The notes under the pieces: model-generated
Told to the model about the DNA's origin: nothing
Seen by the model: only the letters and a program-made list of their open reading frames with translations
The model's database searches: none
Shown: positions 21,156 through 31,705 of the stretch, one piece after another
Numbering within the stretch: position 1 is the first letter of the stretch
Layout of the letters: each line of letters begins with the position of its first letter
Origin: Corallium rubrum
Taxonomy: Eukaryota > Cnidaria > Anthozoa > Scleralcyonacea > Coralliidae
DNA length: 64,000 nucleotides
NCBI GenBank assembly: GCA_964035015.1
Contig: CAXIUP010000270.1
Location: forward strand, 653,001 to 717,000
Reading direction: 5' to 3'
Translations under genes and position numbers: made by a program

Positions 21156-21647
21156 TGGTATTCTTGTGGAAGATTTGTTCGTGCGTTAACTGATTTTTAT
21201 AAAGTAACATGTAAAGAAAAAAAAGTGATGAGAATAAGTGAAATATGTCTTTTTCTTCACAAACGTTGTATGAAAAATGGTGGTGGTGTATATTCAAAAT
21301 CAAAAAGAATTGTTGGAAATCATTATCCTCCAGACCCTGATTTAATTGAAAGTTATATGGATTTATTAGACAATCAATATCGTACATTTACTCCCTGCAC
21401 TAAATCAGTACCCGTACGTATGTATTTTTCTCTTGAATATATTCATCCGTTTTCAGATGGAAATGGTCGGGTAGGAAAAGCTTTATTCGCAATATTAAAC
21501 AACAATTTATTTTGTAAAGTTAAAACACATAAACAACATGAAAAATTATGTAAAGAACTAGAAAGATTACAACGTAACGTTTACGTTTTCGAAGAAAGAC
21601 ATTGTAACATTCACAAATTTAATAAATTGCAAAATATTTTACAATAA
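21156..21647 (+). pseudogene. Fic-domain gene, main 3' part (copy A)
   Basis: The frame runs from the Helentron right boundary to TAA at 21645-21647. With the 5' part it would make 194 residues. The Fic motif reads HPFSDGNGRVGK around residues 127-138, matching HPFx(D/E)GNGRxxR except for Lys in place of the last Arg. Upstream NHYPPDPDLIESYMDLLD is the region before the active loop. Fic proteins transfer AMP or related groups to target proteins. No inhibitory helix motif (S/TxxxE/DGN) is evident to me. The coding is intact apart from the Helentron. Copy B carries the same gene without the interruption but with other lesions. Confidence 0.8.
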
Positions 21648-21973
21648 AAACCCTTTTTTTTCCTCTTGAGTTTTTATTTATTTTCTTTTAAGACTAATCA
21701 GTTTGTTTGTTATTGAGCCATTAAAAAAAAATACCAAGAAAGTTCTTTAGTTTCTTTCTTTTATAGTCTCTTTCTTTTTACCATCGTCTTTATTTATATA
21801 GTCTCTTTCTTCATGCCTCATCTCCTTCGATAGTTTCTTTAAAAAAAAGATAATTGTCTTCACATGTCTTTCTTTTATGAATTGTACAATTTAACATTTT
21901 AAGAGCGTTTTTTGATATCTTCGTCAGTAAAAAAACCCATGTTTTTACGATGGTCTTCTATGTCTTCTTGAAA

Positions 21974-22237
21974 TCAATCCAAAACTATTTCATTGTTTAT
22001 CTTCAACTCCTCAATCACTTCTGGATAAAACAATTCCATTTTTTCGATAAACGTAATATCACAACCATTGCACTTATTTAAGTACGTTTCATTCACCATA
22101 TCGATGATAGTTTCAACATAGCATTGACTTAAAATTTCTTCTATATCACGTGTTGGTTCTTCTTCTTTATTCTCTTTTCTTATCTTAACATAACGTGAGA
22201 TTGAACTGACAAAACAACGTTTTGTTTTTGTAGCCAT
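21974..22237 (-). CDS. small unrecognised acidic protein
   Basis: ATG at 22237 gives 87 residues, beginning MATKTKRCFVSSISRY and rich in Glu, with NKCNGCDITF in the middle. It is divergently arranged with the gene at 22437. The roughly 200-bp intergenic region contains a TATA-like run and the palindrome CCATATATGG. Between this gene and the Fic stop, AG-rich minus-strand sequence (about 21740-21850) looks like a decayed relative of the Lys/Glu-rich tail of the gene at 42030-42317 in copy B. Confidence 0.45.
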   Translation of the reverse strand: MATKTKRCFVSSISRYVKIRKENKEEEPTRDIEEILSQCYVETIIDMVNETYLNKCNGCDITFIEKMELFYPEVIEELKINNEIVLD

Positions 22238-22316
22238 CTTATTGAACGATAATGGGTAAAATGGTATCCATACGTGTATTTATAGTTTTTTACCCCTTCT
22301 TTTATATTTTTATATG

Positions 22317-22326
22317 CCATATATGG
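22317..22326. promoter_or_regulatory. CArG-like palindrome in a divergent promoter
   Basis: CCATATATGG fits the CC(A/T)6GG consensus and is centred between divergent genes at 22237 and 22437. Related CATATATAG strings recur in the repeat at 2617-2990. Its role is inferred only. Confidence 0.3.
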
Positions 22327-22436
22327 TATAAAATTTTTAATTTTTAAAATTTTTTTATTCGTATTCCATATAGGGAATATTTAAGGATATATAACTTTTA
22401 CCCAAAAATACAGTTAAGGGAGTAAAAAAATAAAAA

Positions 22437-22919
22437 ATGGAAAAACAGAAAATCAGGGGAAGTCATCGAATACATTTCGAAACGGAGATAAAGGCAATTA
22501 CGGTAATTCTAGCGAACCGAATTGCAGTAGATGAATCGCTAGCAATGAATTACTACGAAAAAACTGGTAAACATGAATCGTGGTCTTGGTGGGGTTACAG
22601 CTTGTCCCGTTATATACCTGACGTGGATCTACTGATTGCATACTTTGCTCGTTTGAAAAATATATTAGGTATCAGCAATAGTGATGGTATAGAGAGTTTG
22701 ATTCTTATGCTTCGAAAAAGCCATAATATTCTTCGTTTTAATCAACCCAACTCAAGTATTCAAGTTACGGTGGGTATAGTAATGATCAAACATGTATTGG
22801 AGAAGATAAGGGATATGATTCCGTCTGCTGGTGTACCACCACCTATTATGGATGAATATAAAATACTCCCCATGACATGGGATGAATGTGTGTGTTATGA
22901 TATTGAACACGGAAACTAA
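22437..22919 (+). CDS. unrecognised 160-residue protein of the Polinton-like block
   Basis: ATG at 22437 (MEKQKIRGSHRIHFE). The sequence is well-mixed and protein-like, with ESWSWWGYSLSRYIPDVDLL, a helical middle and a C-terminus containing PSAGVPPPIMDEYKILPMTW. There are no internal stops or low-complexity runs, and the open length is unlikely by chance in DNA this AT-rich. No domain is recognised. It is transcribed away from the 21974-22237 gene and converges on the minus-strand gene ending at 23067. Confidence 0.55.
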   Translation: MEKQKIRGSHRIHFETEIKAITVILANRIAVDESLAMNYYEKTGKHESWSWWGYSLSRYIPDVDLLIAYFARLKNILGISNSDGIESLILMLRKSHNILRFNQPNSSIQVTVGIVMIKHVLEKIRDMIPSAGVPPPIMDEYKILPMTWDECVCYDIEHGN

Positions 22920-23066
22920 TCGAACAGTTTTTTTTTAAAATCATTTATTTACATAGTTATATATAACATTGTTGATTAAATACATTTTTTTGAGTTTTAA
23001 TTTACATGTTTCATGGGTTACAATTTTCATTCATTACAGAGAAAATAGATAAATCATTAAGCTCAG

Positions 23067-23756
23067 TTAAAAAAAGTCCACATAATTTATTAAACCGGTA
23101 TAATTCTCTAACCCGACGGTTATATTACACTTTTTACAATAACGTGTTGTAAAATATGCAACGTCAAAGCAATAATGATATCTAGTGGGTAATGATAAAA
23201 TAAAATTTCTCTCAACATTTTTTTCCTCCTCACTCATCTCCCTATTTAATTTTTCCATTTTATAACGTAACGGCTGTAATAACGAATATGAAGATTTTTT
23301 CTTACAATTTTTAAATCGAAATGAAATTTGCTTGTATGGTGCGTACTCAACGTTCTCTTCGTTCTCTTCATAACGTAGTTGCAAATATACTCTTATGTAG
23401 TCGTTTATTCGATCAATATTATAAGTGGCCGTGGTTTTACGATCTAATACACCATCAGGATTATGTCGATCACAAAAAAATAAAAATCACGCAATTAAAT
23501 TATAAAGTAAATCTAAATCAACATCATCATTCAGACAGCAATGGTAAAAAAAATAAGGTGATATAGAATACAAAAAAAATGCAGCTGTTAAAGCTCCCAT
23601 ACCATATGCAGAGCTAATATATTTAAAAAACTCATATCTTTTTTTATTTGCCCTCGCAAACGGCGTATGCAATGTATTTGTGATTTCATTTTTACAACCA
23701 ACTAAATGATAATGATCACATTGTCTTGGTAAACGGCATTCGGGTAAAATCGAAAA
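23067..23756 (-). pseudogene. Cys/His-rich unrecognised gene with one in-frame TGA
   Basis: A single minus-strand frame is open from about 23756 to 23067 except for TGA at 23487-23489. It opens with CRLPRQCDHYHLVGCKNEI, a CxxxxxCxxxHxxxxC arrangement that could bind zinc. It continues through an aromatic-rich region, then CDRHNPDGVLD, and ends with RYCKKCNITVGLENYTGLINYVDFF. No upstream ATG is visible, so an upstream exon or lost start is likely. The C-terminal NYVD region is also found in copy B near 42460-42575. The family is unknown. Confidence 0.45.
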
Positions 23757-23814
23757 TTACTATTGCTTAACTATATCGTCATTTCGAGGGAAAAAAGAAC
23801 AACATAGGTTTTCA

Positions 23815-24252
23815 TCACGAACCAATGTCAAATCGGTTGAATAAGTAGCTAGCGCATCTCACTGACCAGTGTCCCTTTCTTATATGGGGAACTAAATAGC
23901 GTTTAATGTTCTCTATACACACATAAGGAAGAAGTTCTCTTTCTATTTCATTATCTGCTTCATCGGGTTTCCCTGTATACAGCCATATAGGGTGAGGTGT
24001 AAAGTCAGTGTCAGTGTATTCTTCTTCTTCAGTGTGTACAACCCCTCTTTCAATCAATCTTATAAATTCGCCTTCATATATATTCAATAATCCACACAAC
24101 CAATATAACAATCCAATTTCACCATTACGAAATTTACGAAATTCAGGAATATAAAGAACTTCTTTCAAAAGATTCGCTTTTTCTTCTTTATTTTTTCTTC
24201 TTTTCTTATTCTTGCCACGGTTTGAATCGCGCAAACGTCGCTTTGTAGGCAT
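23815..24252 (-). CDS. unrecognised 145-residue protein
   Basis: I start at the ATG at 24252 (MPTKRRLRDSNRGKNKKRRK). The frame is open further upstream, but only with a GTG. The N-terminus is strongly basic (likely nuclear). It is followed by IPEFRKFRNGEIGLLYWLCG, an acidic loop (HTEEEEYTDTDF), and a C-terminus with YLVPHIRKGHWSVRC. It is intact, of good codon composition and in the same orientation as the preceding gene. No family is recognised. Confidence 0.5.
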   Translation of the reverse strand: MPTKRRLRDSNRGKNKKRRKNKEEKANLLKEVLYIPEFRKFRNGEIGLLYWLCGLLNIYEGEFIRLIERGVVHTEEEEYTDTDFTPHPIWLYTGKPDEADNEIERELLPYVCIENIKRYLVPHIRKGHWSVRCASYLFNRFDIGS

Positions 24253-24480
24253 CTCAACACATTGAAATATTATCTTTTTAGCAATTTTATATATAGACAC
24301 TTTTTTTAGTAAAATCTTTTTTTATTTTTCTTCATATAACCATATTTAGTATAATTAAAACCAACTGAGGCTACCCTATAAATATAAAAGCACGTTTGCT
24401 TTCTCAAACAAAATAATAATTCATTCAAACAAATGAATAAAATATATATTGCTATATTAAGGAAAGAAATTACAGTAAAA

Positions 24481-24816
24481 ATGGCTGCACGTGGACCGGT
24501 AAGATTAAATTTTGAGGGTCAAAATAAATATATTTCAACAGTAAGAAAAGAAGTTGCACAAAAGGCGTGGTCTCATTGGTACAAATCAGAAAATCCTTAC
24601 CCTAATGCAAAACAACCGTTTGTATACAATTTGATTAAACATCTTCGAACTTGGAACCCAGACGAAAAAGAAATGGTGTTTGAAATTGATCGCGCGGGTC
24701 ATCATCGTATAAACGAAAGTGAAAAAGAAATGACAACGCGACAAAAAAAATACAATATCGCTGTTAAAGTGGAAAAAAGCAAAGATGTTCCTCAATTCGA
24801 TGCACAAATGATGTGA
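24481..24816 (+). CDS. unrecognised 111-residue basic protein
   Basis: The frame is open from an ATG at 24433, but the ATG at 24481 (MAARGPVRLNFEGQ) looks like the better start. The upstream codons are AT-rich, and the bases just before it read ATTACAG, which could even be a splice acceptor. The protein contains AWSHWYKSENPYPNAKQPF and YNLIKHLRTWNPDEKEM. No lesion is present and no domain is recognised. Downstream DNA up to 25440 has no gene I can support. Confidence 0.5.
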   Translation: MAARGPVRLNFEGQNKYISTVRKEVAQKAWSHWYKSENPYPNAKQPFVYNLIKHLRTWNPDEKEMVFEIDRAGHHRINESEKEMTTRQKKYNIAVKVEKSKDVPQFDAQMM

Positions 24817-25458
24817 CAATTGGCTTCAATTCATCATAAACATGCTTACAAAGCCTTTACAATGTTTACAACTGCACACGCCGGCGATCGCGGTAGATCT
24901 AGTACGTAAAAGATGACGAGCTATTTCAAAACAGGTTGGTCTTGGCCTTGCTATAATAATAAGCACCGAATAGAGCAAATATACCGGTAAGATATCAATA
25001 TGTTGAACATGTTCAGTGCATGTCTAGATATCGCGTGTCACATTACATTTGGAAACGTGTGTTTTAAAACATGTTTAAATATTTTCTGGTTGTCCGAATT
25101 TTGATAAATTCTATATCAAAATGATCGCTTGAATTTGCCGAATCCGACACTGTAGGTTTTGTCTGCTAAATATATTAGATATCCGTTGTTTAATTTTCAG
25201 AAAAACGGCCTTGTTTACATTTATATTACATTAGCAAACCGGCGCTTCCTGCACCGCAGCAGTTCATATAAGACCATAGATTATGTTTGTGAAAATCTAT
25301 GCAATTATGCATTGCCATCGTCATGTAGTCTTGCTAAAGTACGCACAGGCTACGCGAAGCTTTCAGAAATCAGTAGCCCGAGTGAACGCCTGAGCAGGCG
25401 TCTTGTTCTAAGGTAAAATGTATGTAAATTTATATATTTTTAAAATATTTTTTTTTAG

Positions 25459-25671
25459 AGAATAGTTAGTTTCTGTGGTAGATGTAATTGGCAAATTCAA
25501 AACGCAAATCACTTTTACTATACATGTCACGAATGTGAAGTTTACGAGATTTTTTGTGATTTTTGTCGAAGAAATTGTCCAAAAAAAATCATATGTAAAA
25601 TCTACCAACGCTGTGAATGTAAAAATAGACAAAAACGTTGGCGTGAAAGATATTTTGATGATGATGTCTAG
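25459..25671 (+). CDS. Cys-rich zinc-ribbon-like exon, first tandem copy
   Basis: An open frame of 70 residues follows a pyrimidine tract ending in AG (TTTTTTTTAG at about 25450-25458), suggesting a 3' exon. It reads FCGRCNWQIQ, then YTCHECEVYEIFCDFCRRNC, then CKIYQRCECKNRQKRW. Five CxxC-type pairs are spaced so that two or three zinc sites are possible. It has no ATG, so it is either an exon of a spliced gene or a relic. A diverged second copy follows immediately. Confidence 0.5.
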   Translation, partial: RIVSFCGRCNWQIQNANHFYYTCHECEVYEIFCDFCRRNCPKKIICKIYQRCECKNRQKRWRERYFDDDV

Positions 25672-25886
25672 TTTCTGCTTTGTTTGTTTGTTATTATCAA
25701 ATTCAAAACGTAAATTACGAATGTTACTATTCATGTCACGAATGTAAAGTTTACGAAATTTTTTGTCAATTTTGTAGAAGAAATTACCCAAAAGAAATAA
25801 TAAATAAAATCTACCCTAGATGTGATTGTAAAAATAGACTAGAACGATGGTTCGAAAGATATTTTAGAACGATACTTAATCCATAA
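25672..25886 (+). CDS. Cys-rich zinc-ribbon-like protein, second tandem copy
   Basis: It shares YQIQN, CHECKVYEIFCQFCRRN, IYPRCDCKNR and the terminal ERYF with the first copy, so it is a tandem duplicate. Two of the Cys have become Tyr or Asn (RRNYPKEIIN), which suggests relaxed constraint or changed metal binding. An ATG is present near 25680, but the homology starts before it. Confidence 0.45.
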
Positions 25887-26104
25887 AAAAAATAGAGAAA
25901 ACATAAGAAATGTAAAAAAATACATTTTTTTATTGAGACAATAAATATTCATTACATGTCGTATCGTGATTTTTTTACTTTTTAAAACCTGCGCAACCCC
26001 CGGGAAATGGAATATATTCAAATCTTTTTCCTATTTTATGATTGGTCAGACAATTATATACTCATGTGTGATTGGTTCAGGGCTAGTGCCCAGACCTTCA
26101 CACA

Positions 26105-26105
<1 letters not shown>

Positions 26106-26155
<50 letters not shown>
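26106..26155. repeat. (AT)n microsatellite
   Basis: This is a pure AT dinucleotide run of about 50 bp beside the SWIM-type transposase relic. Similar runs occur at 5190-5210, 30104-30149 and 37406-37470. Confidence 0.95.
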
Positions 26156-26169
26156 CACCACTACTAATG

Positions 26170-27330
26170 CATCGTGGGTCAAGAATATCATGTACTTTTA
26201 AAAACTACAATCCAAAGAAAATATGCTCCCATGTTCTTAGCGTTGCTGACAACCAGAATATGCTTCAAGAATTTGTAGTATGGTTCATCAAGCAAAAGAA
26301 TCCTACAAGTTTGTCAGCGGTTGCATCCATGAACGTCAATACAAAAGCTTCAGGTAGAAAAGGGGGAGCTCCAAAACGCAAAATTTAAGAAAGCAAAAAG
26401 ATCCTGTTCAGTCTTATACTTCCCCTCTCATAACGACCTCTTCTGCGCAGCAGGCCACAGTCACTAGTAATGAAACTAGTGAAATCCAAACGCAATCTGG
26501 CAATCTGCTTTCGTCGGCCTCGGTCTCCTTGCTACCAACTTCACCAATCACCAGTGTCAGTGGTACCGCACCGTATACGTACCAGGCGTCTAGCAACGAC
26601 CTTACTTGTTTCCAGCAGCATGGTATCTCATACTTCTTCGTCTGCTTTGTCATCGTCCAACTCGCTGCAGTTTCTACTGACATCGCTACCACCTCCTTCA
26701 GAGATTAGATACCAAACGCAATCAACAACCGCACACCTGCAAGGAATTTCCCCTTCTTTTCCTGGTTTAGCCCCGCCATACACTTCATCAAGCGATACAT
26801 CACAACCTATGCAGCCTAGACATATTTCCGATAACCCAACTGTTGCTGTCCCGCAAGGTTGCCCATTGCCACCAAAGCCATAAGTAAGCGCTAACAATTC
26901 CATTCAGTATTTCATAATGAAGCTAAAGGGGAATATTTCGCGTTGCAACGGTTGTCAATTGAATTTTCAAATAGGGGTTGCTGGAATAATCGTTGATTCG
27001 TCAGCAGTGATCGGTAGGAAAGAGCACGACTGGTTTCCTTTCGTATTTCAAGATGGCTCAAAGTGCTGGCGAATGGGAAGAGCTCAAAACCGCTATTATC
27101 ATATCAGTTTGTATTGCCTGAAGTCGCGTAATCCATGCAGGCTTCCAAATGTCCCAATTAACTGGTTTAGTGAATAGAGTAGAGGGAGGTCTTGTGTTCA
27201 CAAACGAAATGCTACAGGAATTATGCTGCAGATTAGGAAACACAATTTTTGGGTTTTCTCCACAGCAGCAATACTGATACGACATTTGAAAATATGTCAG
27301 ATCTTTGCTTGTGCATATTGCCAGGACGGC
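26170..27330 (+). pseudogene. SWIM-finger transposase-like relic
   Basis: The first part (26170-26387) reads SCTFKNYNPKKICSHVLSVADNQNML and then a GRKGGAPKRK tail. That is the C-x-C...CxH zinc-binding SWIM finger common in Mutator-like and other transposases. A Ser/Thr/Pro-rich low-complexity frame follows (26470-26883). A C-terminal part (26917-27177) with SRCNGCQLNFQ, then GRKEHDWFPF and YYHISLYC ends it. Multiple stops break the frame, so the gene is dead. The catalytic domain is not seen in this window, so this is a 3' fragment. The C-terminal wording is reminiscent of multi-copy transposon proteins in cnidarian and sponge genomes; that association is from general knowledge. Confidence 0.5.
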
Positions 27331-27339
27331 AAACAATGT

Positions 27340-28560
27340 AGTTAGTTACAGCGCAGACTATATAATAAGGCTCCGTAACAAGTCAGTAATATATTTCGTC
27401 ATTAAAGGTTGCCGTCGGGATTTTTCCATAGTTTTGTTAACTTTTTAGTTATTTCTACTTGCGTGTCGACTGAAGTTGATCAACATGTTAAACAAGGTCA
27501 ATATTTACACGAAGCCAATTTATCGGGATTGCGATCGTGATCCACCGATCCCAATCGCAATCCGGCTCATGAAATTCATTTCAGGCGAATAAAGACTATG
27601 ATAGACTTCAAATATACGACAATTTTTTTTAATTGTAGACATGTTTCGGCAGAACATATCGAATAAAGTCTATAGTTTTAATACGCACAACTGCTACAAA
27701 TTTAAAGCGCAATATACCGCAAACTCTATTCCAATCGTGATCGAGTGTTTACATGACAAAAATTATTGCAATCATTGCAAACGCGATACTAAGGCGACAG
27801 CTTTCGATTGCAATCCCGATAATTTGGCTGCGTGTATGGAAACTGAAAGTTATATATGTGTAAATGGATAGAGAGAGCGCACAGAGAACAAAAGTAATAA
27901 AATAGACTATATACTGCACATACACACGATATTGTCATATTGGTTGTACTGACCACTGTGTACTGACGAAACAGCGAGTGCAGTGATTAACAAAAAGCAA
28001 GTTCAGAATGCATGACAAATCCATTTAAGCAAGTCTATTAAAATGCTTGGCTATCCGATTTGTTGGATCCGATAGGCCACTTGTTTAGTTATTTTAAACA
28101 CGAAACGAGCGCATAAAAGGGAACACCCCCCCCCCCCCCCCCCACCCCCGGTATTGAGCCAGCGAAAACCCATCATTTGAAATTTGAAACATGGCGGCTG
28201 ATGGTCAGTAACGAAGTGTAAACTATAAAGTGCCAATGTTCGTGTAAAAAGTCGTTTCCCATTCTTTTGTTTTCTTTAGAACTTTAGATATTTTGGTAAA
28301 CGCAATTCCTATGTAAATGTATTGAGTTCACGATAAATGAAACGTTTACGTGGAGTCATATAATCGCTACTATTTCAAATTTCGCCCTAAAAGGCCACAA
28401 AGATCACTCGCAGCCAGGGTGTTCATAGCAATTTCCATATGCACAACTGCGTTTCTATTTACGCCTGCGATGCTATATTATTCAACGGTTACATTCATTT
28501 GATCATGCGTCTATAACTGAATAAATTTACATAAATAGAGTGTCTATAAGCACTGTCTAT
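27340..28560. other. region without recognised genes
   Basis: A short frame at 27641-27871 follows a T-rich tract and TAG and contains CNHCKRDTKA, but nothing confirms it as an exon. A C20-type homopolymer lies at about 28126-28143. The remainder is featureless to me. Confidence 0.4.
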
Positions 28561-28567
28561 CGCCGCT

Positions 28568-29325
28568 ATGGCGGATAAAAACAACGTCGAAATGCAGTCG
28601 GAGCAGTCGCCTTCAAAGAAAAGGCAGAGACGAAACCAGAAATATTACGAGAAGCACAAGGCCGTTTTAAAAACTAACAAATGCAGTTATCAATTTAAGA
28701 TGATTGCCTTGACAAGGAACGTGAAAAAGCAACATCACTATATAAAACTGAACAAGGGTTTCTTCCAAGATCTTGAAATGTGGAAGCAGTTTATTTTGAA
28801 CTGGAATGGAGCGAATATATTTCTGTCATCGGAATGGCAGGATTCAGATAGTTAGTGTTATATACCGATGCCTCTGGGGCGCTAGGCTATGGTGGTATAT
28901 TTGGTAGTAAATGGTTCAAGGGAGAATGGCACCCCCACCAACACTTAGGCGTACCTGGTATAAGTATTGCATGGCAAGAACTTTTCGCTATTGTAGTTGC
29001 ATGTCAGATTTGGGGGGCCCTTCTTCGAGACCAACGTATTAAATTTAAGTGCGATAACGAAACTGTCGTCAACATGATCAACAGCAAATGTTCCAAAATT
29101 CCAAGAGTTATGGATTTGCTCCGCCATCTAACACTACTAACTTTGCGATATAATATCTACATTCGTGCAACGCACATTCCGGGTAAACGCAATGAGATAT
29201 TGCCTGCTTGGCTTATCAAAACATTAGGACGTTGGTCATCAGATTGTTTTGAACGATACATAAAGACACCTACATCTACCTTATCAAGTGTATCAGCCAC
29301 ACTGGCCGACGTTTCGAAATATTAA
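28568..29325 (+). mobile_element. DIRS retrotransposon fragment: RT thumb, RNase H, then the tyrosine recombinase end
   Basis: From about 28690 the frame reads MIALTRNVKKQHHYIKLN and then the thumb segment of a DIRS-type reverse transcriptase. A one-base shift at about 28850 leads to LYTDASGALGYGGIFG, the RNase H domain with its first catalytic Asp, followed by WQELFAIVVACQIWG (Glu) and CDNETVVNMIN (Asp), ending HIPGKRNEI. Immediately after comes LIKTLGRWSSDCFERYIKTP, which is the C-terminal end of a DIRS tyrosine recombinase, with its catalytic Tyr. The long segment normally between RNase H and recombinase end is missing, so this is an internally deleted copy. The first 43 codons (28568-28696) are not DIRS-like. 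Confidence 0.75.
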
Positions 29326-29329
29326 CCAT

Positions 29330-29975
29330 ATATAGAGTAGGTTCCTTATACACGCCTAAAGTCGTTACATGTACATATGTGTACATATGTCTGTATGTCC
29401 ATATGACTAAAATTCTCGTTTCGGGGAGAGGGTTATTCGTCTATGGGGTATACACATTCTGTGTATTTTGGGATGAAGCGCTCCTGATTGTCACGTTCAA
29501 GCCCATAGACTCAGCCTATTGATTGTAATTATAGATCAGTCGAATCGTAAGGACTGTCCAACTGTGTGTACGGTTGGTCAGGTTGATGTCTTATAGGCTA
29601 GCTACCTATTTGGCAGTATATGCGCGTGTGCGTATATATGCGCGTGTGCGCATTAGCAGAGTCCTAATGGGGATTATAACCCCTGGACAACAATCTAAGG
29701 CCACGTATAAAGAATGAGTCTGTGGGATGATGCTTGACCATAATTTTACACTATAGAAGTGCTTCCCCCAAAAAACCCCTTCTCCCACAAAACTGCTGTG
29801 TGTGTATGTTTATTTGCTCGACATTGCTGTGTTCAAAAAAGAACAGCTTTAATCATTAACAAGCTGCTAACCTTGGATTTGTTAATGAACACTATATTTC
29901 TGATGGTAAGGCACTAAAACTGCAGCTATAATATTAAAATTTATTCATAATTTAACAAACTTGCATTTTTTTGCT
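29330..29975. other. region without recognised genes
   Basis: No coding sequence is supported. There are short runs of TGCGCGTGTGCGTATATATGC type near 29620-29655. Confidence 0.4.
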
Positions 29976-29979
29976 ATAG

Positions 29980-30103
29980 TGTACCATTCAGTGAAGTATA
30001 TAGAGGCTGTGCGGGGTTTAACAGACTATGAGTGCTCAGGATTGATTGAAGAAATAAAGGACAATGACATATATAAGCAAACTGGAGAGGTGAATATTTG
30101 TTT

Positions 30104-30152
<49 letters not shown>

Positions 30153-31704
30153 TTAACTACATGTACTGGTAATTGCCTTTTAGTTTGGACAAATAATAAA
30201 ATATTGAATAGTTCGAACAAAAGATAAAGTTGAATGGTATTTAATCCATCTCCATAATTATTATAGGGTGTGATGCTTGATGCTCGTTATGACTCGATGC
30301 ACAGTATGACGTAAGTTATAATTTTTCAAACTTTCTTCTGTTATTACAGTAGATATTTGTTCCTTTCTTTCTGTGTTACTTTGTTTTATACAGTGCACAT
30401 ATACAGTACTATCTACTAAATAAATGGTGAATTGTTCAGATGATAAAAGTTTTTTGAGTAGCTAAAAATGAATCTTTTTGGTGTAAAATTTAGGAATCAC
30501 GAAGTAATTGGTGTGACAAATTGCTCAAGAGCTGACATTTCCAGTGCACAATCTCGTGAAAAACCTATGAGCCTTGCATTAATAGATGGTCTACAGGAAG
30601 GTATAGAAAATAGATAACAAGTACAATCAACTGGCTGGCTGACATATAATTGTTTAATGATAATATGAAAAAACCCTGATTATTTAATATACTTTTGGAT
30701 TGGGTTATGGTCATGTGCAGTGATATATAACATGTTTTGTTATGTGTATTGTTTTCAGAGTTAAAAATTGGTGAGGTTAGCCACGATCATTTGATACATG
30801 GCATGGTAAGAGGAATATCTTTTCATGTATTATACTCTTTTATGCAATATTGTATCACCATGTAATTCTACAACTTATGCTAATAGGTGGAAAGGGTGAA
30901 AAAAAGCCTTTAGCAAAAGTGGCTAAGGGAGCCTTAAAAATGAGGGGGAAACATGGTTTTGTGAACTGTCAGACAAAGGTATTGTGAAACAGGGACCCTG
31001 ATTATATTCAACCACTAGTGGCTATACAGTATGCCTGAAACTCTAAAATTTAGCATATCACTATAGTACTACATACACTTCTATATAATTCTGGTCCTTC
31101 TATATTTGCTGTAGTAAAAGGTGTCAAGACACACTTCTACTATGCAATGAAAAATTGTAACAATGACCCTGAACAACTTCAAAAAAGTCTAAGAAATATA
31201 GTTTAGCATTACAAGGTTGGTTTATGTATGGCTTCCTATCATGTGTTACATTATTGACTTTTTTATTTTGATCTTTTTGGAGATTGCAGGAGCATTTTTT
31301 TATATAATAGGGCAATCATGCAGAATGCAATGAAGAATCAAGATGCAAAACCCAGTCTGATTACGTTCCAACGAAAAGGGTGATTACGAGTCCTGCAGCA
31401 GCTAAAGCACAATCATGGAGACTATCACATCCACTAGTATTTACAAAAATGCAAAGGATTTTGCAACTGTAAGTGAACTGTCTGTGCAGAAGTACTATAT
31501 ACATGTATATTTGCAAGCTGCAGTACACAAAGTTTTGTGTAAGAAAATGGACACTGACTCGTGTCTTGGGACTCATGCTAACTTGTGGCGACGCTTCAAA
31601 CAAAACCCGGTGCCAACATGGTATAAAAAAGTTGAACCAAGCGAACTTGTTTACGGACTGAAAATGTTCGGATTACATTTGTGTCCGAACCACAAAAGCT
31701 TTTA
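29980..31704 (+). pseudogene. multi-exon DDE-like transposon gene relic
   Basis: Exons are bounded by good splice signals: about 29980-30089, 30267-30310, 30494-30600, 30759-30805, and 3' exons around 31120-31220 and 31290-31704. Translations include GLTDYECSGLIEEIKDNDIY, GVMLDARYDSM, VIGVTNCSRADIS, THFYYAMKNCNNDPEQLQKS and SDYVPTKRVI...LCKKMDTDS. The D-A-R-x-D-S motif followed by Cys/His-containing segments recalls a repeated invertebrate transposon family with an RNase H-like catalytic core. The exact family name is uncertain. Stops and frame changes in the last exon and a microsatellite in an intron (30104-30149) indicate decay. Confidence 0.45.
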
Positions 31705-31705
31705 A

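Noticed and set aside
26106-26155. Tyr-Ile repeat peptides across AT microsatellites
   Set aside because: They are pure translations of AT dinucleotide runs.
27641-27871. Small Cys-containing frame after a splice-like TAG
   Set aside because: There is a single short frame without homology, a downstream exon or composition support.
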